12,108 nucleotides of DNA from an uncultured Bilophila sp. (lineage in GTDB: Bacteria; Desulfobacterota; Desulfovibrionia; Desulfovibrionales; Desulfovibrionaceae), in the NCBI GenBank assembly GCA_902373525.1, contig CABKMN010000067.1:1-12108 (forward strand), in the 5' to 3' direction. Every line of letters starts with the position of its first letter. Positions within the stretch are counted from its first letter, which is position 1. The notes under the pieces are model-generated. The model ran no database searches, had not been told where the DNA came from, and saw only the letters and a list, made by a program, of their open reading frames with translations. Positions 4,895 through 12,083 of this stretch are shown here, piece by piece. Both the position numbers and the translations under genes were made by a program.

Positions 4895-6958
4895 ATGGAA
4901 ACACGCTATACCATATGCGGCATGTGCGGCACGCGATGCCCGGTGGCGGTCGGCGTCGAGGACGACGAGGCCGTCTGGATTCAGGGCAACCCGCACGCGC
5001 CCACCGGATCGGCCCTGTGCCCTCGAGGCATCGCGGCGCTGGCACTGGAAAAGGACCCCGAACGCCCACAGTCGCCGCTGGTGCGTACAGGCGCGCGCGG
5101 TGAGAATACATGGCGCGCGGTGAGCTGGGACGAGGCGTTTGAGCGCATCGCTTCCGGCCTGCGCGGCGTGCAGGCGCAGTACGGTCCCCAAAGCATCGTC
5201 CTGTCGCATCGGGGAGGCCCGTTTACGGACCTGTACAAGGCGTTCGCCAACGCCCTCGGCACCCCCAACATCTACAACCACGGCGTCACCTGCACCCGCA
5301 ACGTGGAGCAGGCCTGTGCCTCCGTCGTCGGGCTCAAACGCGACCGCCTCGTCATCGACTACAAGGAATCAAGGCACATCGTGCTCCAGAGCCGCAACGC
5401 GCTGGAAGCCCTGAACCTCTCCGAAGTCGCGGGCATCACCGCCGCCCGGGCCAACGGGTGCAAACTTACGGTGATGGACGTGCGGGCCACGGTCAGCGCC
5501 GCCAAAGCCGACAATTTCTTCCTCGTCCGGCCCGGCACAGACTACGCCATGAACCTCGCGGTGCTCAACGTGCTGATCGCGGAAAAGCTCTATGATCGCG
5601 AAGCGCTGCGGTTCCTCGACGGCTTTGAGGAGCTGGAAGCCTTCGTGCGCCCCTACACGCCGCAGTGGGCCGAGGGTGAAACCGGCATCGAGGCCGCGCG
5701 CATCGTCAAACTCGCCCGCGAACTCGCCGAAGCCGCGCCCCGCGTGCTGTGGTATCCGGGCTGGTTCACGGCCCGGTACGCGGACACCTTCGTGACCATC
5801 CGCGCCGCCTACCTCATCAACGCTCTGCTCGGTTCCATCGGAGCGCGCGGCGGAATGCCCATCAGCCTGTCTCCGAAGGACATCACGCGCCTCAAACCGC
5901 TTGCGGACCTGTACCCCGCACCCGCCGGGCCGATGGCGGACAGCGCCGGATGGCGGCAGCCCGGCCTTCTGCACCGGGCCTTCGACGCCGCCGTCACCGG
6001 CGAACCGTACCCGGTGCGCGCCTATATCTCGATCCGCCACAATATTCTGGCGTCGCTTCCCGATCCGGAGGCCCTGCGCCGCAGGCTGGACAAGCTCGAC
6101 CTCATCGTCGCGATTACGACCACATGGTCGCCCACGGCGGCCTATGCCGACATCGTGCTGCCGCTCTCCCCGGCCCTGTCCCGCGAAAGCATCCTCGGGG
6201 CGAAACTGGGGCTCAAACCGCAATTCTTCCGCCGCCAACGGGCGGTCCGGCCACGCTTCGACACGCGTGCGGACTGGGAAATCCTGTGCGGGCTCGCCGC
6301 CCGGCTCGGGCTGGACAAGCTCGCCTTCACGCGCATCGAGGATATCTGGAACTACCAGCTTGAGGGCACCGGCGTCTCCATCGGGGATTTCGACGCCACC
6401 GGCTTCGTGCCGCTGGCTTCCGGACCGCAGTGGAAAACACTGGCGGACGTGACGCTGCCCACGCCTTCCGGCAAAATCGAGGTCCGCAGCCGGGTCTGGT
6501 CCGCCTCCGGACATGATGCCTTGCCCCCCTACGTCGCGCCGGAACGTCCGACAAAGCCGGACGTCTTCCGCCTCATTCCGGGCCGCATGGCGCTCCATAC
6601 CCAATCGAGCACGACGAACAACCCCCTGCTGGCGGAACTGGCCCCGACGAACAGCCTGTGGCTGCACGCCGACCGGGCGGGAGCGCTCGGCATCGTCGAC
6701 GGCGACTGGGTGGACGTGCTGACGCCCTCCGGTTCCGTGGGACGCCTGCGGGCCAAAGTGACCACCGGCATCCATCCCGAGGCCGTCTTCATGCTGCACG
6801 GCTTCGGACACCAGCTCCCGCAGGAAACAAGGGCGTTCGGCAAAGGCGTGGCCGACGAGGCCTGTATGGTCGGCGGACTGGACCGGGAGGACCCGCTCGG
6901 CGGCGGGCTGGCCCTGCAAGAGCATTTCGTGACCGTCCGCAAGGCTGGGGACGCGTAA
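4895..6958 (+). CDS. Cytoplasmic molybdopterin oxidoreductase, PsrA/PhsA-like catalytic subunit
   Basis: This is a 687-residue member of the DMSO reductase superfamily, closest by motif to polysulfide/thiosulfate reductase catalytic subunits. It should bind a bis-molybdopterin guanine dinucleotide cofactor with Mo or W. An N-terminal [4Fe-4S] site is formed by C8, C11, C15 and C42. C133 in HGVTCTRN is the likely metal ligand. A C-terminal cofactor-binding domain (from about residue 560, with HTQSSTTNNPLL and HGFGHQLPQE) completes the fold. There is no twin-arginine leader: the protein begins straight at the Fe-S domain, so it should stay in the cytoplasm, unlike most PsrA or PhsA. AAGGAAG at 4883-4889 sets the start. 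The four-cluster ferredoxin gene downstream is the likely electron partner. The substrate cannot be read from the sequence; sulfur oxyanions, polysulfide or another oxyanion are possible. Confidence 0.88.
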   Translation: METRYTICGMCGTRCPVAVGVEDDEAVWIQGNPHAPTGSALCPRGIAALALEKDPERPQSPLVRTGARGENTWRAVSWDEAFERIASGLRGVQAQYGPQSIVLSHRGGPFTDLYKAFANALGTPNIYNHGVTCTRNVEQACASVVGLKRDRLVIDYKESRHIVLQSRNALEALNLSEVAGITAARANGCKLTVMDVRATVSAAKADNFFLVRPGTDYAMNLAVLNVLIAEKLYDREALRFLDGFEELEAFVRPYTPQWAEGETGIEAARIVKLARELAEAAPRVLWYPGWFTARYADTFVTIRAAYLINALLGSIGARGGMPISLSPKDITRLKPLADLYPAPAGPMADSAGWRQPGLLHRAFDAAVTGEPYPVRAYISIRHNILASLPDPEALRRRLDKLDLIVAITTTWSPTAAYADIVLPLSPALSRESILGAKLGLKPQFFRRQRAVRPRFDTRADWEILCGLAARLGLDKLAFTRIEDIWNYQLEGTGVSIGDFDATGFVPLASGPQWKTLADVTLPTPSGKIEVRSRVWSASGHDALPPYVAPERPTKPDVFRLIPGRMALHTQSSTTNNPLLAELAPTNSLWLHADRAGALGIVDGDWVDVLTPSGSVGRLRAKVTTGIHPEAVFMLHGFGHQLPQETRAFGKGVADEACMVGGLDREDPLGGGLALQEHFVTVRKAGDA

Positions 6959-7042
6959 CGCGGCCTTCACTCGAAGCAGACCCCTTGGAGCAACTTCATA
7001 TTGCAAAGGTGGATACGCCAAGAGTACGGCCTTCGGCGGCGT

Positions 7043-7095
7043 CCGCAAACTCTGCGGCGGGCGGATCGCCTTCCGCCGTTTCAACGTTGAACGGC
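7043..7095 (+). promoter_or_regulatory. Structured leader before the Fe-S protein gene
   Basis: Three hairpins can be drawn in a row: CCGCA/TGCGG (7043-7057), GCGGA/TCCGC (7061-7076) and the palindrome TCAACGTTGA (7081-7090). The palindrome extends to GCCG...CGGC (7075-7095) with one bulge. The last resembles a protein-binding site, and none has a T-run. They may act in message stability or as an operator for the downstream gene. Confidence 0.4.
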
Positions 7096-7134
7096 TCTCA
7101 CCGGAAAGACACTTCAACCCGAAAGGGATGTTTT

Positions 7135-7704
7135 ATGAGCATGTATCGTCTTGTCGTCGATCAGGATCGCTGCATCGCCTGCCACGCCTGCGAAGCGAGC
7201 TGCAAGGCGGTCCACAACAGCGCGCCGGGAATTTCCCTCGGAACGCTGCTCGTTGATGGGCCGCGTTTCGCGGATGCCGAGGCCGAAGCCACGCCGATCC
7301 GGGTCAAACACGTTCCGGTCGAAGACGTCCCGGCTTCAACCGGCGACGGGCCCCGCGTCGTCATGCACACCCGCTACCGGGCTTGTCCGCAGTGCCCGCA
7401 GCCGCGCTGCGTGGAAGCCTGCCCCAAAGGCGCATTGACGCGCCGTGAACGCGACGGTATCGTCTTTGTGCAGGAAACGCTCTGCGTAGGCTGCGGACTG
7501 TGTACGAAAGCCTGCCCCCACCATCTTATCTGGGTGGACCGCACCAGACGCAAAGCCGTCAAATGCGACCAGTGCAAGGATCGGCTCGATGCCGGTCTGG
7601 AAACCGCCTGCGTCACGGTCTGCCCGACCAAGGCGCTCAAGCTGGTCGAGAAAGAGCGCGTCGCCCCCCATCCTGAAAGTTCCGCTCACCGTCGTGAGGA
7701 GTGA
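7135..7704 (+). CDS. Four-cluster [4Fe-4S] ferredoxin-like electron transfer subunit
   Basis: This 189-residue protein belongs to the DmsB/PsrB/NrfC group, which passes electrons between a molybdoenzyme and a donor or acceptor. Sixteen cysteines in four groups are visible: C13-C16-C19-C23, C84-C87-C92-C96, C117-C120-C123-C127 and C144-C147-C159-C163. This is the full set for four cubane clusters. The extended insert between the first and second groups and the C-terminal tail are polar. There is no signal peptide or membrane helix, so it should be cytoplasmic like its partner. AAGGGA at 7123-7128 lies six bases before the ATG at 7135; a second in-frame ATG at 7141 is less well placed. It follows the molybdoenzyme by 176 bp and ends 13 bases before a bidirectional terminator. 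No NrfD/PsrC membrane anchor gene follows. Confidence 0.93.
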   Translation: MSMYRLVVDQDRCIACHACEASCKAVHNSAPGISLGTLLVDGPRFADAEAEATPIRVKHVPVEDVPASTGDGPRVVMHTRYRACPQCPQPRCVEACPKGALTRRERDGIVFVQETLCVGCGLCTKACPHHLIWVDRTRRKAVKCDQCKDRLDAGLETACVTVCPTKALKLVEKERVAPHPESSAHRREE

Positions 7705-7717
7705 AACAAGACCAGAC

Positions 7718-7752
7718 AAAAGCCCCGGACGGGAATCCCGTCCGGGGCTTTT
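7718..7752. terminator. Bidirectional terminator between convergent genes
   Basis: A perfect inverted repeat with 17-base arms (AAAAGCCCCGGACGGGA and its complement) is centred on 7735. T-runs flank it on both strands. It lies 13 bases past the ferredoxin stop codon and two bases past the glycosyltransferase stop codon on the other strand, so it serves both. Confidence 0.95.
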
Positions 7753-7754
7753 CT

Positions 7755-8729
7755 TCAATACAAAGGAAAACGCTTGCTCAACCAACACCCGACGGACAAC
7801 CCCCAAAGACTCTTTTTTCGGAAAGCCCGTGCTATAAGAACGTATCCCCAAAGCCGCACGCTCTTTCGCCACGGAATCGGCCCCATTGTACGTGACAATA
7901 CATGCGCCTCTTCAAACAATTTCATACGGAACTCGGCGGCATTCGAAAGCGAGGCAAAGGCTTCTCGCGCTGACTCAAGGCAGGAAATATCAAGCGCCTG
8001 TTTCCACAACTCCCCACGCTGTCGGGCCAACGAGGAAAGTTCTTGTTTCATGATGGCCGAGCGTATCCGGTCACGTTTTTTCTCATACTTTCGCCCTGTG
8101 GCGTTGGTCAATGACGCTTCGTTGAAGTAATAATCATACAGTATTTCATCGATAAAAACGATTTCATCGGCTTTCAAAAGAGCTTGCGTGAGAAAATACT
8201 CATCTTCATAAGTACGGAGAGCGGCAAAACGAATAGCGTTTTCCCTGAGAAACGCCGTCCTGTACGCTTTCCCGGGAACATACTGAAAACAACATAACTC
8301 CAAAATACTTTTGAAAGAGCCGCCACATTCGCTCAAGTGCTTGTAGAGAACATCCCGCTTTCCGCACTGGCGCACACGGCGAACATTCCCGATAACCATA
8401 TCCGGAGAGGCTGTTGCCGCTGCAACAAGGTGAGAAACAGCCCCGGGATGGAGCGTATCATCCGCGTCTAAAAAAACAGTGTAATCCCCCTGCACGTTCT
8501 CCAAGAGCCGATTCCGAGCCGCTGCCGCTCCCGCATTCTTTTGGCTGAAAAGCGTAAACCGGTTGTCCTCTCGCGCAAAACGCTCGGCGAGGACCTGAGA
8601 AGCATCCGTAGAACCGTCGTTCATGCAAAGACAGCTCCAATCGGAACAACTCTGCCCCCGAACACTGTCCAAACAACGCGCAAGCGTCCCTTCAGCGTTG
8701 TAGAAGGGGACAATAAAAGTTATTCGCAT
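7755..8729 (-). CDS. Family 2 glycosyltransferase
   Basis: This 324-residue protein is a GT-A fold glycosyltransferase that moves a sugar from a nucleotide-sugar donor onto a growing glycan at the cytoplasmic face of the membrane. It opens with ITFIVPFYNAE and has NDGSTD at 37-42. DADD at 88-91 is the metal-binding DXD motif. A TYEDEYF segment near 173-179 is the probable catalytic base region, and YDYYFNEASLTN is a typical ending of the catalytic domain. The C-terminal third is basic and helical and may touch the membrane. GGAGAG precedes the start codon. It starts 13 bases after the dehydrogenase gene and is the last of three genes. Base and codon use are clearly more AT-rich than in the dehydrogenase, suggesting a separate origin. 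Donor and acceptor sugars are unknown. Confidence 0.9.
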   Translation of the reverse strand: MRITFIVPFYNAEGTLARCLDSVRGQSCSDWSCLCMNDGSTDASQVLAERFAREDNRFTLFSQKNAGAAAARNRLLENVQGDYTVFLDADDTLHPGAVSHLVAAATASPDMVIGNVRRVRQCGKRDVLYKHLSECGGSFKSILELCCFQYVPGKAYRTAFLRENAIRFAALRTYEDEYFLTQALLKADEIVFIDEILYDYYFNEASLTNATGRKYEKKRDRIRSAIMKQELSSLARQRGELWKQALDISCLESAREAFASLSNAAEFRMKLFEEAHVLSRTMGPIPWRKSVRLWGYVLIARAFRKKSLWGLSVGCWLSKRFPLY

Positions 8730-8742
8730 GCTCTCTCCGACT

Positions 8743-10071
8743 CTACAGCCGCCAGTAGGCCATGCCTTCGGCGTCCACCGCCGCAGGCGAAAAATGCCCC
8801 TTCACGTCCAGCAGGAGCGCCTTGTCGGGATCGGCGAAGCGGGCGTGCAGGGCCGGAAGCGCCAGTACGCCCTGTTCGGCGTAGGCCCGATGGGGCACGG
8901 TCACAATCAAGGCGTCCAGCTCGGTCAACGCTTCGAGCGATGCGAAGGAAAGCCCGTATTCCCGGCGCACTTCGTCCGCATCGGCCAGCGGATCGTGTAC
9001 CAACACCTCCACACCGTACTCCCGCAGTTCCCGGATCACGTCGATGACCCGCGTGTTCCGCAGGTCAGGCACGTTTTCCTTGAAGGTGAACCCGAGCACG
9101 CCGACCCGCGCCGCGTTGACGAGCCGTCCCTGCCTGATAAGCAGTTTGACACAGGTTTCCGCCACATGCTTGCCCATCTCGTCGTTGATCCGCCGTCCGG
9201 CCAGAATGACCTGCGGATGGCACCCCAGTTCCTCGGCCTTAAACGTCAGATAGTAGGGGTCCACGCCGATGCAGTGCCCGCCGACCAATCCGGGGCGGAA
9301 CGGCAGGAAGTTCCACTTGGTCCCCGCCGCTTCCAGCACATCCAGGGTGTCGATGCCGAGCCGATCAAAGATGATGGAAAGCTCGTTCATCAGCGCAATA
9401 TTCAGGTCGCGCTGCGTGTTTTCGATGACCTTGGCGGCTTCCGCCACCTTGATGCTCGGCGCGCGATGGATGCCCGCCTTCACCACCGTCCCGTACAGCT
9501 CGGCCAGCAGATCAAGCGTAGGGGCGTCGCTGCCGGAAACGATCTTCTTGATGGTTTCGAGCGTATGCACCTTGTCGCCGGGATTGATGCGTTCCGGCGA
9601 ATACCCCATCGTAAAGCCGATGCCGCAGCGCAATCCCGATTCGGCCTCAAGGATGGGCAGACAGATTTCTTCGGTCACACCGGGGTAGACGGTGGATTCG
9701 TAGACGACCACGGTTCCTTCGGAAAGATTGCGCCCCACGGTACGGGACGCCCCCTCGACCGGCGACAAGTCCGGGTTGCGGTGTTCGTCGATGGGCGTGG
9801 GCACCGCAACGATGACGGCGCGGGCCTCGCGAAGGGCGGCGGGATCACTGGTAAACCGCGCGGAACAGCCTTTCAGGGCTTCGGACGTCACTTCGCCCGT
9901 GCGATCGTGCCCCGAGGCGAGCTCCCGCACGCGCCGGTCGTTCAGATCGAAGCCGATCACCTTGAAATGCCGCGCGAAGGCGACCGCCAGCGGCAGGCCG
10001 ACGTACCCGAGGCCGACGACGGCCACCGCGCTTTCACCCTGCCGGAACGATGCGATGGAAGGAACGGACAT
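8743..10071 (-). CDS. UDP-N-acetylhexosamine 6-dehydrogenase (WbpA/TviB type)
   Basis: This 442-residue enzyme belongs to the UDP-glucose/GDP-mannose dehydrogenase family. It oxidises C6 of a UDP-sugar twice, with NAD+, to give a uronic acid. The Rossmann motif is VVGLGYVGLPLA at 18-29. ESTVYPGVTEE at 125-135 is typical of the N-acetylhexosamine enzymes WbpA and TviB. The central helix KVIENTQRDLNIALMNE and the catalytic loop GGHCIGVDPYY with Cys267 complete the active site. The C-terminal domain follows with GFTFKENVPDLRN. The likely product is UDP-GlcNAcA or UDP-GalNAcA for a surface polysaccharide or O-antigen. The stop codon is 13 bases from the glycosyltransferase start, and the start is 21 bases after the racemase, so the three are co-transcribed. 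The exact hexosamine is not fixed by the sequence. Confidence 0.93.
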   Translation of the reverse strand: MSVPSIASFRQGESAVAVVGLGYVGLPLAVAFARHFKVIGFDLNDRRVRELASGHDRTGEVTSEALKGCSARFTSDPAALREARAVIVAVPTPIDEHRNPDLSPVEGASRTVGRNLSEGTVVVYESTVYPGVTEEICLPILEAESGLRCGIGFTMGYSPERINPGDKVHTLETIKKIVSGSDAPTLDLLAELYGTVVKAGIHRAPSIKVAEAAKVIENTQRDLNIALMNELSIIFDRLGIDTLDVLEAAGTKWNFLPFRPGLVGGHCIGVDPYYLTFKAEELGCHPQVILAGRRINDEMGKHVAETCVKLLIRQGRLVNAARVGVLGFTFKENVPDLRNTRVIDVIRELREYGVEVLVHDPLADADEVRREYGLSFASLEALTELDALIVTVPHRAYAEQGVLALPALHARFADPDKALLLDVKGHFSPAAVDAEGMAYWRL

Positions 10072-10092
10072 GGTTGCCTCTGCGGATAAGGT

Positions 10093-10863
10093 TCAGGAGC
10101 CCTGCTTCAGGCGGTCCGGCGCGAACGCCAGAATAAGCGCGCGGGCGAGGACCTTGGTCGCATCCAGCAACGGCACGCCGTGAAGGTCCGGCTCGGTCAG
10201 GGCCAGCGGGATTTCCGTACAGCCGAGGATAACGGCGTCGGCCCCCTTCGCCGTCAGCGCTTCCGCCTCGCCGAGCAGCGCGGCGCGGGCTTCCGGACGC
10301 ACAGGGTTGGACTGCGCCTTGATGCCGTACTCGGTATTGCTGATGGCCTGCTGGACGCGTTCACGTCCGGCCTCGTCCGGAAAAAGCGGAACGAATCCGG
10401 CTCCGGAAAGCGCGTCCTGATACAGGCCCGTCGCGAACGTTCCCTTGGTGCTCAGGACGCCGATGGTCCGGGCTTCGGGCAGGTTCTCGCGGATGAACGC
10501 GATGACGGCGTCGATCATATGCACAAAACGCGCCTGCGGAGCGGCCTCGTGCAGCATGGCGACGGCTTTGTCCATGATCCGGGGACTGTGCGCGGTGTTG
10601 CAGGGCACGCCGATGACCGTCGCACCGGCCTCCGCCATACGCACCATGATTTCCCCGATGGCCTCACCGGGATTTTCGTCCGTCTCCCCGAGCAGGAAAC
10701 GGGTTCTGTCGATGATATGTTCGGAAAGCGAGAACTGAATGACGGACAAGTGGTCCTGATCGCAGTTCGCCCTGGTCTGATCAAAGATTTTCCGCATGAG
10801 GTCCAGACCGGCATACGGTCCGACCCCGCCAAGAACGCCTATGGCACCCGTATCTGTTTTCAT
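10093..10863 (-). CDS. Aspartate/glutamate racemase-family protein
   Basis: This 256-residue enzyme is a cofactor-independent amino acid racemase that turns L- into D-aspartate, glutamate or a similar acid by a two-cysteine mechanism. Both catalytic cysteines are present: C88 in GVPCNTAHS and C215 in LGCTEIPLAL. Phosphate- or carboxylate-binding loops are seen at GVLGGVGPYAGLDLM near the start and GVLSTKGTFATGLYQD in the middle. Length and motif order match aspartate racemases better than the glutamate racemase MurI. GAGGA lies four bases before the ATG. It is the first gene of the minus-strand group, only 21 bases ahead of the UDP-sugar dehydrogenase. A role in supplying a D-amino acid for the same glycan is possible but inferred. 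Peptidoglycan or free D-amino acid metabolism are alternatives. Confidence 0.88.
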   Translation of the reverse strand: MKTDTGAIGVLGGVGPYAGLDLMRKIFDQTRANCDQDHLSVIQFSLSEHIIDRTRFLLGETDENPGEAIGEIMVRMAEAGATVIGVPCNTAHSPRIMDKAVAMLHEAAPQARFVHMIDAVIAFIRENLPEARTIGVLSTKGTFATGLYQDALSGAGFVPLFPDEAGRERVQQAISNTEYGIKAQSNPVRPEARAALLGEAEALTAKGADAVILGCTEIPLALTEPDLHGVPLLDATKVLARALILAFAPDRLKQGS

Positions 10864-10900
10864 TGTGTCCTCGATGTGTCCACATGAGTTGTATCAGCTA

Positions 10901-10929
10901 AAATTATCGAATAGTTGTGAGGCAGGCAA
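10901..10929 (-). promoter_or_regulatory. Probable promoter of the racemase gene group
   Basis: On the minus strand TTGCCT (10929-10924) is followed after 17 bases by TAATTT (10906-10901), in an AT-rich patch 38 bases before the racemase ATG. An overlapping GATAAT gives a 15-base spacer. The match is moderate. Confidence 0.45.
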
Positions 10930-10947
10930 GCGTTCATTCCGGACTAT

Positions 10948-10976
10948 TTGACGTTCTATATCATTCAAGGCAATAT
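10948..10976 (+). promoter_or_regulatory. Sigma-70-type promoter of the PLD nuclease gene
   Basis: TTGACG at 10948-10953 and CAATAT at 10971-10976 are separated by exactly 17 bases. Transcription would begin near 10983 and give a leader of about 46 bases before the ATG at 11029. It is back-to-back with the racemase promoter. Confidence 0.7.
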
Positions 10977-11015
10977 CATGACCACTCGCTCCGGCGGTAT
11001 GATTTCGCATTTTTC

Positions 11016-11022
11016 AAGGGAG
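11016..11022 (+). promoter_or_regulatory. Ribosome binding site deciding the start at 11029
   Basis: AAGGGAG lies six bases before the in-frame ATG at 11029. Earlier in-frame starts (TTG at 10948, ATG at 10978 and 10999) either lie in the promoter or lack such a site. Confidence 0.85.
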
Positions 11023-11028
11023 TATGAA

Positions 11029-11907
11029 ATGTTACCTTTTTTGAAATCACTTTTTCCGGAAGAGAACGCGTCCTCCGAACCCAACACGGCTGATCAGGGG
11101 GTCCGCTTCGTCACGACGCAAGGCATCAATTACTATCTCGACGAGTGTCTCAAAAAGGCACAAAAGGAAATCATCCTGATTGCTCCCTACATCAAGATTG
11201 AACCTCGGCTGCGCGAAATTCTCATGGAACGAAAAAGCAAGGGAGTAAAAATTGTCATCGTGTGCCGTGAACAGGAATTACGGGACTCGCTTTCGGACAT
11301 TGCCACTCTTCTTTTGGACCGGCCAACGCTTCACGCCAAATGCTATTTGACCGAATCCGCCGCAATCATCACGAGCCTCAATCTGTATACGTTCAGTCAG
11401 ATAAACAATGACGAGATGGGGCTCGTCATCCACAAGGAACGCAACGAAAGTCTCTACAACGACATAAAAGACGAAGCGCTGCGCCTGTGCCATGCCGGGA
11501 ATACGCGCGTCTGCAAGGAGGAAAACACCCAACAGCAGGGCGTCCTCCAGCTGGGAAAGGAGTATGAGCAGGAAGAATTAAACGCGTTTTTCGGGTTTTC
11601 CTACAAGGGGAATGCGGGGATCAAGCAATCCGAGCGCGGCGATATCGTCCTTTTCATCAGGACAGGAAGCAACAAATATCAAAACGAAGAAAAAAACGGC
11701 ATTCTCTATTTTCAAGGGCAAAATACGGGGGAAGGCGAACAAAAGCTCATCTACGGCAACAAACTGCTTTACGATTGCTACCAAAACAGAGAAAGCCACA
11801 TCTTCCTTTTCCGGGACAATGTCTACTCCGGAAAATATTTCATTTGCCAGCAGCCATACATGCAATCCGGGAGATGGTTCTTCCCCCTGCGCCCGAAAAC
11901 GGCATAG
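11029..11907 (+). CDS. PLD-type nuclease fused to an SRA-like DNA-reading domain
   Basis: This 292-residue protein joins two parts. Residues about 25-150 form a phospholipase-D-like nuclease: ILIAPYIKI is the usual strand of the fold. H102 and K104, with E109 at the Asp position, and then TSLN at 115-118 form one HKD-type catalytic motif, so a dimer would be needed as in BfiI or Nuc. Residues about 177-285 resemble the SRA-like module of HNH-type modification-dependent endonucleases. The matching marks are EYEQEELNAFFGF, DIVLFIRTG, YFQGQNTGEGEQ with GNKLL, and IFLFRD. The likely role is cutting DNA that carries a modified base, a type IV-like restriction enzyme. There is no signal peptide. 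It stands alone with its own promoter and is AT-richer than its neighbours, which suggests transfer. The fusion is read from motifs. The target modification is unknown. Confidence 0.75.
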   Translation: MLPFLKSLFPEENASSEPNTADQGVRFVTTQGINYYLDECLKKAQKEIILIAPYIKIEPRLREILMERKSKGVKIVIVCREQELRDSLSDIATLLLDRPTLHAKCYLTESAAIITSLNLYTFSQINNDEMGLVIHKERNESLYNDIKDEALRLCHAGNTRVCKEENTQQQGVLQLGKEYEQEELNAFFGFSYKGNAGIKQSERGDIVLFIRTGSNKYQNEEKNGILYFQGQNTGEGEQKLIYGNKLLYDCYQNRESHIFLFRDNVYSGKYFICQQPYMQSGRWFFPLRPKTA

Positions 11908-11937
11908 GAACGCTTTGAAAGAAGGGATTGACTAAAG

Positions 11938-12000
11938 GAGAACTCTTCAGGAGAGGGGGAGCCTTCTTTAGAGGAGAGGGGGTCCGGGGTTTAAGGAGGG
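11938..12000. repeat. Purine-rich stretch resembling half of the G-rich hairpin element
   Basis: The top strand carries GAGGGGGAGCCTTCTTTAGAG and GAGGGGGTCCGGGG in a row. This resembles the G-rich arm plus T-core of the elements at 1-100 and 4486-4524, but no C-rich right arm follows. It may be a decayed copy between the nuclease gene and the rRNA terminator. Confidence 0.35.
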
Positions 12001-12039
12001 GTTCATCGCAGGGCCGTTGCGCGGCTGCTTTGGGCAAAA

Positions 12040-12074
12040 CAAAAGCCCTTCCGTGTGAAACGGAAGGGCTTTTG
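12040..12074 (-). terminator. rRNA operon terminator
   Basis: Fourteen-base arms (12040-12053 and 12061-12074, based on AAAAGCCCTTCCG) pair perfectly around a seven-base loop. On the minus strand the stem ends in CTTTTGTTTTG, a T-rich tail. It begins ten bases after the 5S end and is placed to stop the rRNA operon before it reads into the nuclease gene. Confidence 0.92.
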
Positions 12075-12083
12075 GAAATAAAG

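Noticed and set aside
5369..7117. A 582-codon open frame on the minus strand under the molybdoenzyme gene
   Set aside because: The plus-strand gene has clear Fe-S and cofactor motifs. The reverse frame is a composition effect without family features.
7885..7900. A short palindrome like ATTGT-N5-ACAAT that could recall a Rex site
   Set aside because: It lies inside the glycosyltransferase coding region and its spacing is too short for a Rex operator.
8728..10089. A 453-codon plus-strand frame opposite the UDP-sugar dehydrogenase
   Set aside because: The minus-strand protein has the full set of dehydrogenase motifs. The plus-strand product is Arg/His-rich and resembles nothing.
10948..11028. 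A 27-residue upstream extension of the PLD nuclease starting at TTG
   Set aside because: The TTG is the first triplet of the -35 box, and the ATG at 11029 has a strong ribosome binding site.
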